Below, in pieces: positions 25,524 to 36,394 of a stretch of 64,000 nucleotides of DNA. Position 1 is the first letter of the stretch. The number at the start of each line of letters is the position of its first letter. The translations under genes and the position numbers were made by a program. This stretch comes from Vibrio sinaloensis (GTDB taxonomy: Bacteria; Pseudomonadota; Gammaproteobacteria; Enterobacterales; Vibrionaceae). Under the pieces are notes generated by a model. It worked only from the letters and a program-made list of their open reading frames with translations. It ran no database searches and was not told where the DNA came from. Location of the stretch: positions 930,001-994,000 of the forward strand of contig NZ_CP096199.1 of assembly GCF_023195835.1 (NCBI RefSeq), in the 5' to 3' direction.

Positions 25524-25760
25524 ATTTGCTCAGTTTGGCTAAGAGTTTAAAAGATTTCTGAACGTTAGTTAGTCGCCGGTGGGCAAAATGCAATGTAAAA
25601 GAGCAGAGACTAAATGTAACAATTCAGATCGAATCGGCGCATGCTACCGAAAAGTGTGATTAAGTTCAAGATTGATACAGGTTTTGACCAATATTTGTGA
25701 TGTATCAATAGCAGAAAAAAACTGCTGCTGGTTTATGTGATTCTAGAGTGGAGTCGATAA

Positions 25761-25793
25761 AAAAACAGCCCCTACACAGTAGGGGCTGTTTTC
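25761..25793 (-). terminator. Terminator of rne
   Basis: A 13-bp stem (25762-25774 with 25780-25792) is followed on the minus strand by a T-run. Confidence 0.87.
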
Positions 25794-25807
25794 CTATTGG
25801 GGACCAA

Positions 25808-28786
25808 TTAGAACTGAGGTTTGGTCATGCTTGCGCCGGCTTGATTGCGAGCCACTTGGCTACCAGCGCCACGAGGTTGGTAACGTTCAGCCTTGAGTGG
25901 AGCTGCGACAACTTTTATCTCGCGCATCTCAGTACTGCCAGGTGCCTTAGCCATAGGTGCAAAGGCATGCCCGGCACTTTTCGCTACAGCAATTGGAGTC
26001 TGCTCAGCTGCAACAGGTGCAGGGTCAACCGTCTCGCTAGTAGAGGTTGGCTCAACTGGCTGTTCTACAACGGCTGGGCTCTCAACTTGCGGCTCTTCAG
26101 GCTTAGCGGCAGGCGCTTCGCTAGTTTGAGGCTGTTCGATCACTGGCTGTTGTAAGTTTAGCTCAACGGCTGGCTCTGTGACCACTGGTTGTTGTTGAAC
26201 TTCTGTTACAGCAGGTAGGTCACGACGAACAATCACTTTACCCATTGCCATTTCAGGACAAGCAAAGCCACCTAGAACCACTGAAACTTGAGCCTCTGCT
26301 TTATTCATATCCGCTTTGGCTTTGTGCTTTGGTGTCGGCTTAGTAATGCCGTAACTTGGCATCACTTTACCCATCGCCATTTCTGGTGAAGCAACCCCAC
26401 CTTTACGAAGACGGAATGGGTTAGGGCGACGGTCACGACCGCGACGACGACGTTGTCCGCTAGCACGTAGGTGACGTGGCGAGCGACGATTGCGGCGCTG
26501 CTTAGGTTGCTCTTCAGCGTTCTCTGCTTCAGCATCTTGCGCTTTATCTTCAACGGCTTCGGCCTTGGCTTCCACTGCTACTTGTTTCGCTTCTTCTTCC
26601 GCTTTGGCTTGCGCTACTTGATCTTTAACGCGAACTTGCTTCGAAAGCTTGCGACGCTGACGACGCTCTTTCACTTTAGCGGCTTTTTCTTCAGAACGAT
26701 CTTTACGCGCTTCAGGTTTCTCATTTTGCTGAGCATCTGCCGCTAGTTTCAGACCTTCTTCAGCAACCTTGCTTGCTTTAACGTCGTCACGCTTATTACG
26801 GCGGTCCTGCTTAGGCTTGCGGTTTTGTTGCTTACGGTCGTTTGACTTCGCTTCATTCGACGCTTCGTCTCGTGCACTCTTACGCTTGTTGTCGCGTTTG
26901 TCGTCACGATTTTCGTTGCGACTATCGCGGTTGTTACGGCGGCGGTTGTCGTTGCGATTGCGACGGTTACGGTTGTTGCGATTGCCTTCGCGACGCTCTT
27001 TAGGCTTCTGCTCTTCTTGTTTCTCTTCATTGTCTGAAGATCCAAACAGGAAGCTGCCTAGTGCTTTAAAGAAGCGGCTAACCAAGCCAGGTTGTGACTC
27101 TTGCGCGTCGTCAGCCTTAGCTTTAGTCTCAACCGGTTTCGCGGCGACAGGCGCACTCGGTGCTGGCGCTGATTGTGACGGTGCGGCGAACCCTTTCAGA
27201 GCTGGCTCTTCAATTCTTTTCGGCTTCGCTTCGCTGTCTGATGGTTCTTTGCCTTCTGCTTCTTTCATTGCCTCAATTTTTTGCGGCAGTAGGTAAGAGA
27301 GAAGATCGAACTGCTCACCGTCACGAACGCGAATCACGTCGAAATGAGGCGTTTCCATTTCTGAGTTCGGCACAACTGTGATCTTAACTTCTTGAATGCG
27401 CTCAATATGATTGACTGAGCGGCGCTTTTCGTTAAGCAGGTAAGAGGCGATTGGCACAGGCACAACCGCAACCACTTGAGCGGTGTTGTCTTTAAGTGCT
27501 TCTTCTTCGATCAAACGCAATACAGAAAGGGCAAGTGATTCGTTGTCACGAACAACACCGGTACCTGTACAGCGTGGACAAATATGATGGCTGGCCTCAG
27601 CAAGTGATGGGCTTAAACGCTGACGCGACATTTCAAGAAGACCAAAACGAGAAATTCGGCCAATTTGAACGCGAGCGCGATCCATTCTTACAGAGTCACG
27701 CAAGCGATTTTCGACTTCGCGTTGGTGGCGCACGGGTGTCATATCGATAAAGTCGATAACGACCAAACCACCTAGGTCACGCAGGCGTAATTGACGAGCA
27801 ATCTCTTCTGCCGCTTCTAAGTTGGTGTTGAGCGCCGTTTCTTCGATGTCGCCGCCTTTGGTTGCACGAGCGGAGTTGATATCGATAGAGGTTAAGGCTT
27901 CTGTTGGGTCGATAACGATTGAACCGCCAGAAGGAAGACGAACTTCACGTTGGAAGGCTGACTCGATTTGACTCTCGATTTGGTAGTGACTAAATAGTGG
28001 CACTTCACCGTCGTACTTCTTGACTCGGTTAACGAAGTCAGGGCGAACCAGACGGATATGATCAAGAGCACGTTCGTAAATCGTGTTGCTATCGATAAGG
28101 ATTTCACCGATATCACGACGTAGGTAATCACGAATCGCACGAACAATGACGTTACTTTCTTGGTGAATCAAGAAAGGCGCTGCATTGGCGTCTGACGCTT
28201 GTTTGATCGCACCCCAATGGTTAATCAAAACGTTCAGATCCCACTCAAGTTCTTCTGCGCTCTTACCAACGCCAGCAGTTCGAACGATCAAGCCCATGCC
28301 TTGTGGCAGTTCAAGCGTGCTCAATGCCGCTTTGAGTTGAGTACGTTCGTCCCCTTCGATACGGCGTGAAATACCGCCTGCACGAGGGTTGTTTGGCATC
28401 AGAACGAGGTAGCTACCCGCAAGAGAGATGAAAGTGGTTAGAGCTGCGCCCTTGCTACCACGTTCTTCTTTTTCAACTTGTACGATAACTTCTTGACCTT
28501 CCTTGAGCACTTCTTTGATGCTTGGACGGCCTTGGTAAGTGTAACCTTCGGGGAAGTATTCGCGGGCAATTTCTTTGAGAGGGAGGAAACCGTGTCTTTC
28601 TGCACCGTAGTCAACAAAAGCCGCTTCTAGGCTTGGTTCGATGCGTGTGATACGTCCTTTGTAGATATTTGCTTTCTTTGATTCGTGACCAGGGCTTTCG
28701 ATATCCAAATCGTACAAGCGCTGACCATCAACCAAAGCAACACGCAACTCTTCTTTTTGAGTTGCGTTAATTAACATTCTTTTCAT
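25808..28786 (-). CDS. rne: Ribonuclease E
   Basis: The endonuclease that initiates bulk mRNA decay and processes rRNA and tRNA, and the scaffold of the degradosome (992 aa). The catalytic half (about 1-520) has the S1 domain, the DNase-I-like region with SIDINSAR and VVIDFIDM (metal aspartates), and the zinc-link CPRCTGTG. The C-terminal half is Arg/Glu/Ala-rich, disordered and RNA- and partner-binding, with a probable amphipathic membrane-targeting segment ([15 protein letters not shown] near 570). A PEMAMGKV motif occurs twice, near residues 800 and 845. A long structured leader suggests autoregulation. Confidence 0.96.
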   Translation of the reverse strand: MKRMLINATQKEELRVALVDGQRLYDLDIESPGHESKKANIYKGRITRIEPSLEAAFVDYGAERHGFLPLKEIAREYFPEGYTYQGRPSIKEVLKEGQEVIVQVEKEERGSKGAALTTFISLAGSYLVLMPNNPRAGGISRRIEGDERTQLKAALSTLELPQGMGLIVRTAGVGKSAEELEWDLNVLINHWGAIKQASDANAAPFLIHQESNVIVRAIRDYLRRDIGEILIDSNTIYERALDHIRLVRPDFVNRVKKYDGEVPLFSHYQIESQIESAFQREVRLPSGGSIVIDPTEALTSIDINSARATKGGDIEETALNTNLEAAEEIARQLRLRDLGGLVVIDFIDMTPVRHQREVENRLRDSVRMDRARVQIGRISRFGLLEMSRQRLSPSLAEASHHICPRCTGTGVVRDNESLALSVLRLIEEEALKDNTAQVVAVVPVPIASYLLNEKRRSVNHIERIQEVKITVVPNSEMETPHFDVIRVRDGEQFDLLSYLLPQKIEAMKEAEGKEPSDSEAKPKRIEEPALKGFAAPSQSAPAPSAPVAAKPVETKAKADDAQESQPGLVSRFFKALGSFLFGSSDNEEKQEEQKPKERREGNRNNRNRRNRNDNRRRNNRDSRNENRDDKRDNKRKSARDEASNEAKSNDRKQQNRKPKQDRRNKRDDVKASKVAEEGLKLAADAQQNEKPEARKDRSEEKAAKVKERRQRRKLSKQVRVKDQVAQAKAEEEAKQVAVEAKAEAVEDKAQDAEAENAEEQPKQRRNRRSPRHLRASGQRRRRGRDRRPNPFRLRKGGVASPEMAMGKVMPSYGITKPTPKHKAKADMNKAEAQVSVVLGGFACPEMAMGKVIVRRDLPAVTEVQQQPVVTEPAVELNLQQPVIEQPQTSEAPAAKPEEPQVESPAVVEQPVEPTSTSETVDPAPVAAEQTPIAVAKSAGHAFAPMAKAPGSTEMREIKVVAAPLKAERYQPRGAGSQVARNQAGASMTKPQF

Positions 28787-29359
28787 TGATAAATCTCGTT
28801 GTCATTCTTTATTTTTGATTCTTATCGTTGTAGTCGCTGTCATGGTGCCTGATCCCATGGCTTAATCTGTGCAGCCTCCCGGCTGGAGGGATGCTCTCGG
28901 GCACTTCAGTCTCACAAGCGATTCTCGTGTCGCTTGTGAGCCGCATTAGTGGCGGTAAACACTCAACATGATGAGCGATGAGTAGAACGATAAGAGTGTT
29001 AATTGTGAAAATGTCTTACGCCGTTTGCTGCATTTTGTTAAATTAACGGGCTACTCAATTTCATGCTCTGATATGAGGTGGTTTGTTTAAAATGCAACCA
29101 AATCATATATTGCAGGTGTGAACTATAGCAGCACCCATTAAACTCAGCAATCTGCTTTATAATAAAACGCTAAAAAAGCCGATTTTATTTTTCGTAAGTG
29201 ACTGTTTTATAGATTTAATTCAGGGTGTTTTTGAGATTTGTAAGAAAATTGATGGATTTTTATTCGTAGCGGATTTGCAAACCATTCTTATAAGCCAATT
29301 TTCCAATTTGTTGCGCAGAAAATGTGATTGTGCGCACTTTTGAGTGTTAGAATAAACGC
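28787..29359. promoter_or_regulatory. rne/rluC divergent intergenic region with rne leader hairpins
   Basis: A 573-bp non-coding region. On the minus strand, upstream of rne, three hairpins can be drawn. The first is a perfect 10-bp stem at 28911-28920/28931-28940. The second is CCGC/GCGG at 28941-28944/28952-28955. The third is CCTCC/GGAGG at 28875-28879/28885-28889, with an outer GCA/TGC. E. coli rne has a long leader with three hairpins through which RNase E controls its own mRNA, and this region probably does the same. The AT-rich part (29000-29359) should hold both promoters. Confidence 0.6.
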
Positions 29360-30304
29360 ATGAGTGAAATTAGAACAAAAGTCCAATTTGTCGATATTGA
29401 CGATGATATGGCGGGTCAGCGTATTGATAATTTCTTACGCAACCAATTGAAAAGCATCCCGAAAAGTATGGTTTACCGAATTTTGCGTAAAGGTGAAGTT
29501 CGAGTAAATAAGAAGCGGGTTAAAGCAGAGTACAAACTGAAAGCGGGCGATCTCGTCAGAATCCCGCCGGTGACGATTGAAGAAAAAGCAGACGAAGTCG
29601 CGCCGAGCACTAAGCTTAATAAGGTGGCAGAGCTTGAACATATGATCATCTATGAAGATGAGCATATGCTGATTCTAAATAAACCGTCCGGCACCGCAGT
29701 ACATGGTGGCAGTGGACTAAAGTTTGGGGCAATCGAAGCCCTGCGTGCATTGCGTCCCCAAGCACGATTCCTAGAGCTGGTTCATCGTATTGACCGCGAC
29801 ACGTCGGGAATACTTCTGGTCGCAAAAAAACGCTCTGCACTGCGCCATCTGCAAGCTCAGTTTCGTGAGAAGACGGTACAAAAATACTATTTTGCGTTGG
29901 TCATGGGAGAGTGGAAAGCAAGTTGCAAAAAAGTGGATGCGCCGTTGTTGAAAAACGAAGTGAACAGTATTGTTCGCGTTAACCCAAACGGAAAACCCTC
30001 TGAGACGCGGTTTAAAATTGTCGAGAAGTTTGCCGATGCGACCTTGGTTCAAGCCAGCCCAATTACTGGCCGAACGCACCAGATTCGCGTCCATACCCAG
30101 TACACCGGGCACCCTATTGCTTGGGACGACCGCTACGGTGATCGTCGTTTTGATGCCTACACGGCAAAAGTAGGGCTAGACCGACTGTTTCTCCATGCTG
30201 CCAACATCAAGTTTCAGCATCCAGCCAATGATGAGTGGATGGAGATCAACGCACCGATGGAGCCAAAGTTGGAGAAAGCGTTGGCAGGGTTGCGTAAGCT
30301 TTAA
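29360..30304 (+). CDS. rluC: 23S rRNA pseudouridine(955/2504/2580) synthase
   Basis: The 314-aa enzyme makes three pseudouridines in 23S rRNA. An S4 RNA-binding domain lies at residues 15-75, and the catalytic motif HRIDRDTSG (active Asp) is near residue 143. The divergent arrangement with rne matches E. coli. It carries many lysines, as is usual. Confidence 0.95.
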   Translation: MSEIRTKVQFVDIDDDMAGQRIDNFLRNQLKSIPKSMVYRILRKGEVRVNKKRVKAEYKLKAGDLVRIPPVTIEEKADEVAPSTKLNKVAELEHMIIYEDEHMLILNKPSGTAVHGGSGLKFGAIEALRALRPQARFLELVHRIDRDTSGILLVAKKRSALRHLQAQFREKTVQKYYFALVMGEWKASCKKVDAPLLKNEVNSIVRVNPNGKPSETRFKIVEKFADATLVQASPITGRTHQIRVHTQYTGHPIAWDDRYGDRRFDAYTAKVGLDRLFLHAANIKFQHPANDEWMEINAPMEPKLEKALAGLRKL

Positions 30305-30314
30305 GGCGGACTCC

Positions 30315-30385
30315 GTTCTCTGAGATGCTAGAACGCTGCGCTTCGAGAATCGAGATCGGACTTCGTCCTGCGAGAGATTCTTGTG
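30315..30385. repeat. Imperfect palindromic intergenic repeat candidate
   Basis: AGAATC (30346-30351) and GATTCT (30376-30381) flank an inner GGAC-TTC-GTCC hairpin (30358-30368). The sequence has the look of dispersed palindromic repeats in Vibrio intergenic regions. Other copies cannot be checked within this window. Confidence 0.4.
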
Positions 30386-30452
30386 GTTAGTTAGCCGATA
30401 ATTGCAGGCAGTGCTGGCTGATTTATAATTCTAATTGTCTGAATTTGAAAAG

Positions 30453-30477
30453 AGGCTTGACGTATACAGTCAAGCCT
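30453..30477 (-). terminator. Terminator-like hairpin downstream of maf
   Basis: A 9-bp stem AGGCTTGAC/GTCAAGCCT with a 7-nt loop is followed on the minus strand by CTTTTC. It lies 44 bases beyond the maf stop. Confidence 0.55.
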
Positions 30478-30487
30478 TCCGCGACTT

Positions 30488-31102
<615 letters not shown>

Positions 31103-31212
31103 TTTAATTTACAATCTAACGGCGGGTTAGTGTGAGCTTAATCGATATTATGGTTGTGATACTAGCTCTCTCGCTGATAAGGAAAAAAAGTACAACTTTT
31201 TGCCCTTTTTCT

Positions 31213-31241
31213 TTGACTATAAACGATTTGGAAGATAGAAT
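31213..31241 (+). promoter_or_regulatory. Strong sigma70-type promoter of yceD-rpmF
   Basis: TTGACT (31213-31218), a 17-bp spacer and TAGAAT (31236-31241) are near consensus. The predicted start of transcription at about 31247-31249 falls two to four bases before the yceD ATG. Confidence 0.7.
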
Positions 31242-31250
31242 TCGCGCCCT

Positions 31251-31775
31251 ATGCAAAAGGTAAAAATACCGCGAACGGTTGATCCCGCACGCGCTGCTCA
31301 GAAGCGACTCGACTTTGAAGGTATCATTCAAGTTAGTCTCTTTAAGCGCTTAGAGGAATCGGTCGAAGGCGTAAAACGCGACGCTCAAGTGTCATTGTCA
31401 TTTGACTTAGATGAGCAGCGACTCGTTGTTATCTCTGGTAAAGCTAACATCGTAGTCGATTTAGAGTGTCAACGCTGTAACGAGGTTTTCGCACATGAGT
31501 GCGATGTCCAATTCACCTATACGCCGTACCGCGGCGAAAAGACTGAAGAGGAAGCACCGGAAGAGTACGATTTGGTAGATCTGAACGAGTACGGTGAAGT
31601 AGACCTAATACAGTTAGTTGAAGACGAGTTCATTCTAAACTTGCCTCAAATTGCAATGCATGATGAAGCGGACTGTAGCGTTGATTCAGATAATATGGTG
31701 TTTGGTGAGATCCCAGAAGAAATTGTGGAAGACAAGCCGAATCCATTTGATGTTTTAAAAAGCTTAAAGAAGTAA
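31251..31775 (+). CDS. yceD: YceD/DUF177 23S rRNA accumulation protein
   Basis: A 174-aa acidic protein. The family is needed for normal 23S rRNA levels in E. coli and plants and is cotranscribed with rpmF. The N-terminus [21 protein letters not shown] matches the family start, and a CQRC zinc-like pair lies near residue 80. There is no Shine-Dalgarno sequence before the ATG, and the predicted transcription start is almost at the ATG. Confidence 0.92.
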   Translation: MQKVKIPRTVDPARAAQKRLDFEGIIQVSLFKRLEESVEGVKRDAQVSLSFDLDEQRLVVISGKANIVVDLECQRCNEVFAHECDVQFTYTPYRGEKTEEEAPEEYDLVDLNEYGEVDLIQLVEDEFILNLPQIAMHDEADCSVDSDNMVFGEIPEEIVEDKPNPFDVLKSLKK

Positions 31776-31806
31776 TTCTTTAAGGACTTACATAGGAGTA
31801 GGGTCA

Positions 31807-31977
31807 ATGGCCGTACAAAAGAGCAAGAAATCACGTTCAATGCGTGGTATGCGTCGTTCACACGATGCCCTAACTACAGCTGCACTATCTGTAGACGCAA
31901 CTTCAGGTGAAACTCACCTACGTCACAACGTAACTGCTGAAGGTTACTACCGTGGCAAAAAGGTTATCAACAAGTAA
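31807..31977 (+). CDS. rpmF: 50S ribosomal protein L32
   Basis: A 56-aa basic ribosomal protein, [20 protein letters not shown] at its N-terminus, and [10 protein letters not shown] at its end. It is preceded by TAGGAGTAGG. It sits between yceD and plsX as in most gamma-proteobacteria. Its stop codon overlaps the AAGG ribosome binding site of plsX. Confidence 0.97.
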   Translation: MAVQKSKKSRSMRGMRRSHDALTTAALSVDATSGETHLRHNVTAEGYYRGKKVINK

Positions 31978-31986
31978 GGTTGACCT

Positions 31987-33012
31987 TTGCATAATATAAC
32001 CGTTGCACTTGATGCAATGGGCGGGGATTTCGGTCCTCGCGTCACAGTGCCTGCCGCCGTGCAGGCACTGTCGCATTTCCCAGAGCTAAAAGTGACCCTA
32101 GTCGGTGATCAAACCGCGATCACATCTCAATTATCTTCCCTTGGTTACCAGCCAGATACTCGTTTGAGTATTGAGCATACTGACCGAGTGATTTCCAACT
32201 CAGAAAAACCCTCTCTCGCATTGAGAAACAGCCACGGCAGTTCGATGGGCACCGCTATCGAAATGGTGGCCGATAACCAAGCTGATGCCTGTGTCAGTGG
32301 TGGCAATACCGGCGCATTGATGGCACTGTCTCGTTTCAAACTGAAGTTGCTACCTGGTATCGAGCGTCCGGCGTTGATTTCCGCCTTACCTACCGTTTCT
32401 GGTGGCCGTACATGGATGCTGGATTTGGGCGCGAATGTGTCGAGCGACGCTGATTCTCTGTTCCAATTTGCCGTTATGGGAAGTGCACATGCTGAGCAGT
32501 ATCTGCAAAGAGCACCTCGTGTTGCTATCTTGAATATTGGCGCTGAAGAAATAAAAGGCAACGATCTTGTCAAGCGCTGTGCAGAAATGCTGTCTCAGAC
32601 TCAATCTGTCAACTTTGTTGGCTATATTGAGGGCAATCAATTACTCCATGATGCCGCCGACGTTGTTGTCTGTGATGGTTTTGTGGGCAATGTCTGCTTA
32701 AAAGCTTGTGAAGGTACGGCTCAGCTCTTTATTGAGAAGATGAAATCAAGCATGATGGCTTCTTCGATAAAGGGTTGGATTGCAAGAAAATTATTTTCTG
32801 GCTTATTTAATGAGCTAAAAACATTGAACCCCGACCAGTATAATGGCGCAAGTTTGCTAGGATTGCGCGGCATTGTCATAAAAAGCCACGGAAGTGCTGA
32901 TGTAGACGCAGTCATCAACGCGATTGGTGAAGCACTGCATGAGGTCAAACGACAAGTACCCACCCGTATTAGTGATCGTTTGGAAGCGGTTTTACTCGAG
33001 AGGCATTATTAG
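31987..33012 (+). CDS. plsX: Phosphate acyltransferase PlsX
   Basis: The enzyme makes acyl-phosphate from acyl-ACP and phosphate for PlsY, linking fatty acid and phospholipid synthesis. The 341-aa protein starts with TTG at 31987, with AAGG (31976-31979) seven bases upstream. The family N-terminus [12 protein letters not shown] and the motif [11 protein letters not shown] are visible. fabH follows after five bases. Confidence 0.95.
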   Translation: MHNITVALDAMGGDFGPRVTVPAAVQALSHFPELKVTLVGDQTAITSQLSSLGYQPDTRLSIEHTDRVISNSEKPSLALRNSHGSSMGTAIEMVADNQADACVSGGNTGALMALSRFKLKLLPGIERPALISALPTVSGGRTWMLDLGANVSSDADSLFQFAVMGSAHAEQYLQRAPRVAILNIGAEEIKGNDLVKRCAEMLSQTQSVNFVGYIEGNQLLHDAADVVVCDGFVGNVCLKACEGTAQLFIEKMKSSMMASSIKGWIARKLFSGLFNELKTLNPDQYNGASLLGLRGIVIKSHGSADVDAVINAIGEALHEVKRQVPTRISDRLEAVLLERHY

Positions 33013-33017
33013 TCTTC

Positions 33018-33998
33018 ATGTATAGCAAAATATTAGGTACTGGCAGCTACCTGCCATCTCAGGTGCGTTCAAACGCAGACTTGGAGAAAATGGTAGATAC
33101 AAGTGATGAGTGGATTGTCACTCGCACGGGTATTAAAGAGCGCCGCATTGCAGCTGAAAACGAAACAGTTGCAGATATGGGTTATCAAGCGGCGAAGAAT
33201 GCTATCGAGATGGCAGGTATCGACAACAACGATATCGATATGATTCTTGTAGCGACCACCAGTGGTTCTCATGCTTTCCCATCTGCAGCTTGTCAAGTGC
33301 AAGCTTTGCTCGGAATTAAGCATTGTCCAGCCTTTGACATGGCAGCGGCATGTTCGGGTTTCATCTATGCGCTGTCGGTCGCCGATCAATACATTAAAAC
33401 CGGTCATTGTAAGAATATCTTAGTGATCGGTGCAGATGCCTTGTCTAAGACTTGTGATCCGAATGACCGCTCAACCATCATCTTGTTTGGAGATGCAGCG
33501 GGGGCCGTTGTTGTTGGCGCGAGTGAAGAGCCGGGTATTCTGTCTACCACGATCAACGCTGACGGTCGTTTCGGTGAGCTGCTTAGCCTTAAATTCCCTG
33601 ATCGTCATGAGAAGTTACCTAGCGCATCAGAGCACAGCGAAGACATTAACAGTTGGTTGCACATGGCAGGCAACGAAGTGTTCAAAGTGGCAGTCACTCA
33701 GCTTTCACGCTTGGTGAAAGAAACGCTGAAAGAAAATGGCATGGACAAATCTGAACTTGATTGGTTAGTACCGCATCAAGCGAATCTACGCATCATTTCA
33801 GCGACCGCTAAGAAACTAGCGATGTCAATGGAACAAGTTGTGGTGACCCTAGACCGCCATGGCAATACATCCGCAGCCACAGTACCGACAGCACTTGATG
33901 AGGCGGTACGTGATGGTCGTATCCAACGTGGTCAAACTCTACTGCTCGAGGCCTTTGGTGGCGGCTTCACTTGGGGCTCTGCGCTCGTTAAGTTCTAA
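33018..33998 (+). CDS. fabH: Beta-ketoacyl-ACP synthase III
   Basis: The condensing enzyme that starts type II fatty acid synthesis from acetyl-CoA and malonyl-ACP (326 aa). The nucleophile Cys112 is in AACSGF, with the catalytic histidine in VPHQANLRI and the asparagine in HGNTSAAT. A terminator-like hairpin separates it from fabD. Confidence 0.96.
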   Translation: MYSKILGTGSYLPSQVRSNADLEKMVDTSDEWIVTRTGIKERRIAAENETVADMGYQAAKNAIEMAGIDNNDIDMILVATTSGSHAFPSAACQVQALLGIKHCPAFDMAAACSGFIYALSVADQYIKTGHCKNILVIGADALSKTCDPNDRSTIILFGDAAGAVVVGASEEPGILSTTINADGRFGELLSLKFPDRHEKLPSASEHSEDINSWLHMAGNEVFKVAVTQLSRLVKETLKENGMDKSELDWLVPHQANLRIISATAKKLAMSMEQVVVTLDRHGNTSAATVPTALDEAVRDGRIQRGQTLLLEAFGGGFTWGSALVKF

Positions 33999-34013
33999 AT
34001 AGAATTCAAAATT

Positions 34014-34043
34014 AAGATGCCTGTGAGGGCATCTTTTCTTTCT
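34014..34043 (+). terminator. Terminator-like hairpin between fabH and fabD
   Basis: AAGATGCC pairs with GGCATCTT across TGTGAG, followed by a T-rich tract. It lies within the presumed fab operon and may lower or tune expression of the downstream genes. Confidence 0.65.
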
Positions 34044-34079
34044 TCTTTTATTTAAAGAATCCAGTTTAAGGAAAAGAAA

Positions 34080-35003
34080 ATGAGTAAGTTTGCTATCGTA
34101 TTTCCGGGTCAAGGCTCACAAACTGTGGGCATGCTCGCTGAACTTGGTGAACAGCATGACGTCGTGAAACAGACTTTTGCAGAAGCGTCTGAAGCACTGG
34201 GTTACGATCTTTGGGCCTTAGTACAAAATGGCCCAGCAGAAGACCTAAACCAAACTCACAGGACGCAACCCGCTTTGCTTGCCTCTTCTGTCGCGATTTG
34301 GCGTCTATGGCAAGAGCAAGGTCTAGAGCAGCCAGCAAACCTTGCTGGTCATAGCCTTGGTGAGTACTCAGCGTTGGTGTGTGCGGGCGTTATCGATTTT
34401 AAAGCTGCGATCAAACTGGTTGAGCTTCGTGGTCAACTGATGCAAGAGGCGGTTCCAGCGGGTACTGGTGCGATGTATGCCATCATTGGTCTTGATGACG
34501 AATCAATCGCTAAAGCGTGTGAAGAAGCGGCGCAAGGTGAGGTTGTTTCTCCAGTAAACTTCAACTCTCCAGGTCAGGTTGTTATCGCTGGTAGCAAAGA
34601 TGCAGTAGAGCGCGCTGGTGCGTTATGTAAAGAAGCGGGCGCTAAGCGTGCACTTCCTCTACCAGTATCAGTGCCTTCACACTGTGCGCTAATGAAGCCA
34701 GCAGCAGATAAGCTTGCGCTCGCTCTGGAAGAGATCGAGTTCAACGCGCCTCAGATCCCTGTTATCAACAACGTTGATGTGATCGCGGAAACGGATCCAG
34801 CGAAAATCAAAGATGCGCTTGTACGTCAGCTATACAGCCCAGTTCGTTGGACTGAAAGCGTGCAACTGATGAGCGAGCAAGGCGTTGAGAAACTACTAGA
34901 GCTTGGCCCTGGTAAAGTTCTAACCGGCCTGACTAAACGTATTGTTAAGACGCTAAGCGGCGCAGCGGTGAATGACGCCGCATCTCTAGACGCTGCTAAG
35001 TAA
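34080..35003 (+). CDS. fabD: Malonyl-CoA:ACP transacylase
   Basis: The enzyme moves malonyl groups from CoA to ACP (307 aa). The nucleophile serine is in GHSLGEYSAL (near residue 92), and a catalytic histidine is in VPSHCALM (near 201). The GQGSQ motif is at the N-terminus. AAGGAAAAG precedes the start. Confidence 0.96.
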   Translation: MSKFAIVFPGQGSQTVGMLAELGEQHDVVKQTFAEASEALGYDLWALVQNGPAEDLNQTHRTQPALLASSVAIWRLWQEQGLEQPANLAGHSLGEYSALVCAGVIDFKAAIKLVELRGQLMQEAVPAGTGAMYAIIGLDDESIAKACEEAAQGEVVSPVNFNSPGQVVIAGSKDAVERAGALCKEAGAKRALPLPVSVPSHCALMKPAADKLALALEEIEFNAPQIPVINNVDVIAETDPAKIKDALVRQLYSPVRWTESVQLMSEQGVEKLLELGPGKVLTGLTKRIVKTLSGAAVNDAASLDAAK

Positions 35004-35027
35004 ATAAGAACTTAAGGAATAACGAAG

Positions 35028-35765
35028 ATGATGAATCTAGAAGGCAAAATTGCCCTAGTTACCGGTGCAAGCCGCGGTATTGGCCGAGCGATTGCTGAGC
35101 TGCTTGTTGAGCGTGGTGCAACGGTTATCGGCACAGCGACTTCTGAAAGCGGTGCTGCAGCGATTAGCGAATATCTGGGTGACAATGGTAAAGGCTTAGC
35201 ACTAAACGTGACTGACGTTGAGTCGATTGAAGCCACGCTGAAAACCATCAATGAAGAGTTCGGTGTTATCGATATTCTGGTGAACAACGCGGGTATCACT
35301 CGTGACAACCTGCTAATGCGCATGAAAGACTCTGAGTGGGATGACATCATTGATACCAACCTGACGCCAATCTTCCGTATGTCTAAAGCCGTACTGCGTG
35401 GCATGATGAAGAAACGCGCTGGTCGCATTATCAACGTTGGCTCTGTTGTCGGTACTATGGGTAACGCAGGTCAAGCTAACTATGCGGCAGCGAAAGCGGG
35501 TGTGATTGGTTTTACTAAATCCATGGCTCGTGAAGTGGCTTCTCGCGGCGTGACCGTTAACACAGTTGCTCCAGGTTTTATCGAAACTGATATGACAAAA
35601 GCGCTCAACGAAGAGCAACGTGCAGCAACGCTAGCGAACGTTCCGTCAGGTCGTCTTGGTGACCCACGTGAGATTGCCTCTGCGGTTGTTTTCCTCGCTT
35701 CTCCAGAGGCTGCATACATTACCGGCGAAACTTTGCATGTAAATGGTGGTATGTACATGGTGTAA
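35028..35765 (+). CDS. fabG: 3-oxoacyl-ACP reductase
   Basis: The NADPH-dependent ketoreductase of fatty acid elongation. The SDR fold has the nucleotide motif TGASRGIG, catalytic YAAAK and NNAGITRDNL. Two adjacent ATG codons exist. The first (35028, 245 aa) has the better distance to AAGGA; the second (35031) gives the 244 aa of E. coli FabG. Confidence 0.96.
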   Translation: MMNLEGKIALVTGASRGIGRAIAELLVERGATVIGTATSESGAAAISEYLGDNGKGLALNVTDVESIEATLKTINEEFGVIDILVNNAGITRDNLLMRMKDSEWDDIIDTNLTPIFRMSKAVLRGMMKKRAGRIINVGSVVGTMGNAGQANYAAAKAGVIGFTKSMAREVASRGVTVNTVAPGFIETDMTKALNEEQRAATLANVPSGRLGDPREIASAVVFLASPEAAYITGETLHVNGGMYMV

Positions 35766-36070
35766 ATCGCTTTCGTGCAGAAACGGTGAACTTTTTCATT
35801 AATTTTCACTCAAATTTCTGCAACTGAAGTGAATTTGTCCATAATGTCGCTAACTGGGCTACTTATTGTCATAAAAATGGCCTATAGTTTGTGATTATCG
35901 ACAGAGAAATGCGCAACATTTGTGCATGATTTAAGTCAAAAATGTATTGAATTTCGGTTAAAATCGCTAAAATTGTGGTTTGACCAGCAAGGTCCCACTT
36001 GCAACTTTCAGTAGTTCTAATAAACTACGGAATCATCGCATTGAGCGAAATCTGTAAAGGAAAAGAAAAA
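35766..36070 (+). promoter_or_regulatory. fabG-acpP intergenic region
   Basis: A 305-bp AT-rich gap with no gene. It contains a FadR-like motif at 35976-35986 and a TTGAAT (about 35947)/TAAAAT pair with a short spacer as a possible acpP promoter. A long acpP leader is likely. AAAGGAAAAG precedes acpP. Confidence 0.5.
35976..35986 (+). promoter_or_regulatory. FadR-like site upstream of acpP
   Basis: TGGTTTGACCA fits the TGGTNNGACCA core of FadR sites, matching the fadH site at 9 of 11 positions. It lies about 90 bp upstream of acpP. Whether it activates or represses cannot be told. Confidence 0.4.
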
Positions 36071-36304
36071 ATGAGCAACATCGAAGAACGCGTAAAGAAA
36101 ATCATTGTTGAACAGCTAGGTGTAGACGAAGCTGAAGTTAAAAACGAAGCTTCATTCGTTGATGATCTAGGTGCTGATTCTCTAGACACTGTTGAACTAG
36201 TAATGGCTCTAGAAGAAGAATTTGACACTGAGATTCCAGACGAAGAAGCTGAGAAAATCACTACTGTTCAAGCTGCTATCGACTACGTAAACAGCGCTCA
36301 GTAA
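36071..36304 (+). CDS. acpP: Acyl carrier protein
   Basis: The 77-aa acidic carrier of acyl intermediates in fatty acid, lipid A and cofactor synthesis. The 4'-phosphopantetheine attachment serine is in [10 protein letters not shown] (Ser37 counting Met). The ATG at 36071 follows AAAGGAAAAG. The upstream open frame to 35999 is leader sequence. A terminator follows before fabF. Confidence 0.98.
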
Positions 36305-36313
36305 TATCTCTCC

Positions 36314-36345
36314 CAGGCGGCCTTCTGGCCGCCTGTGTTCTTTTT
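36314..36345 (+). terminator. Terminator between acpP and fabF
   Basis: CAGGCGGCC pairs with GGCCGCCTG across TTCT, followed by TGTTCTTTTT. Partial read-through into fabF is expected, giving more acpP than fabF mRNA. Confidence 0.75.
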
Positions 36346-36394
36346 AACCCTTCTATCCTTCCATAGAATCATTTCATTTCCGGAGAATAAAATC

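Noticed and set aside
26769..27296. Open frame of 175 codons opposite rne
   Set aside because: It is a by-product of the Arg/Glu-rich rne tail. Its translation is low-complexity Leu/Ser/Arg, with no ribosome binding site support.
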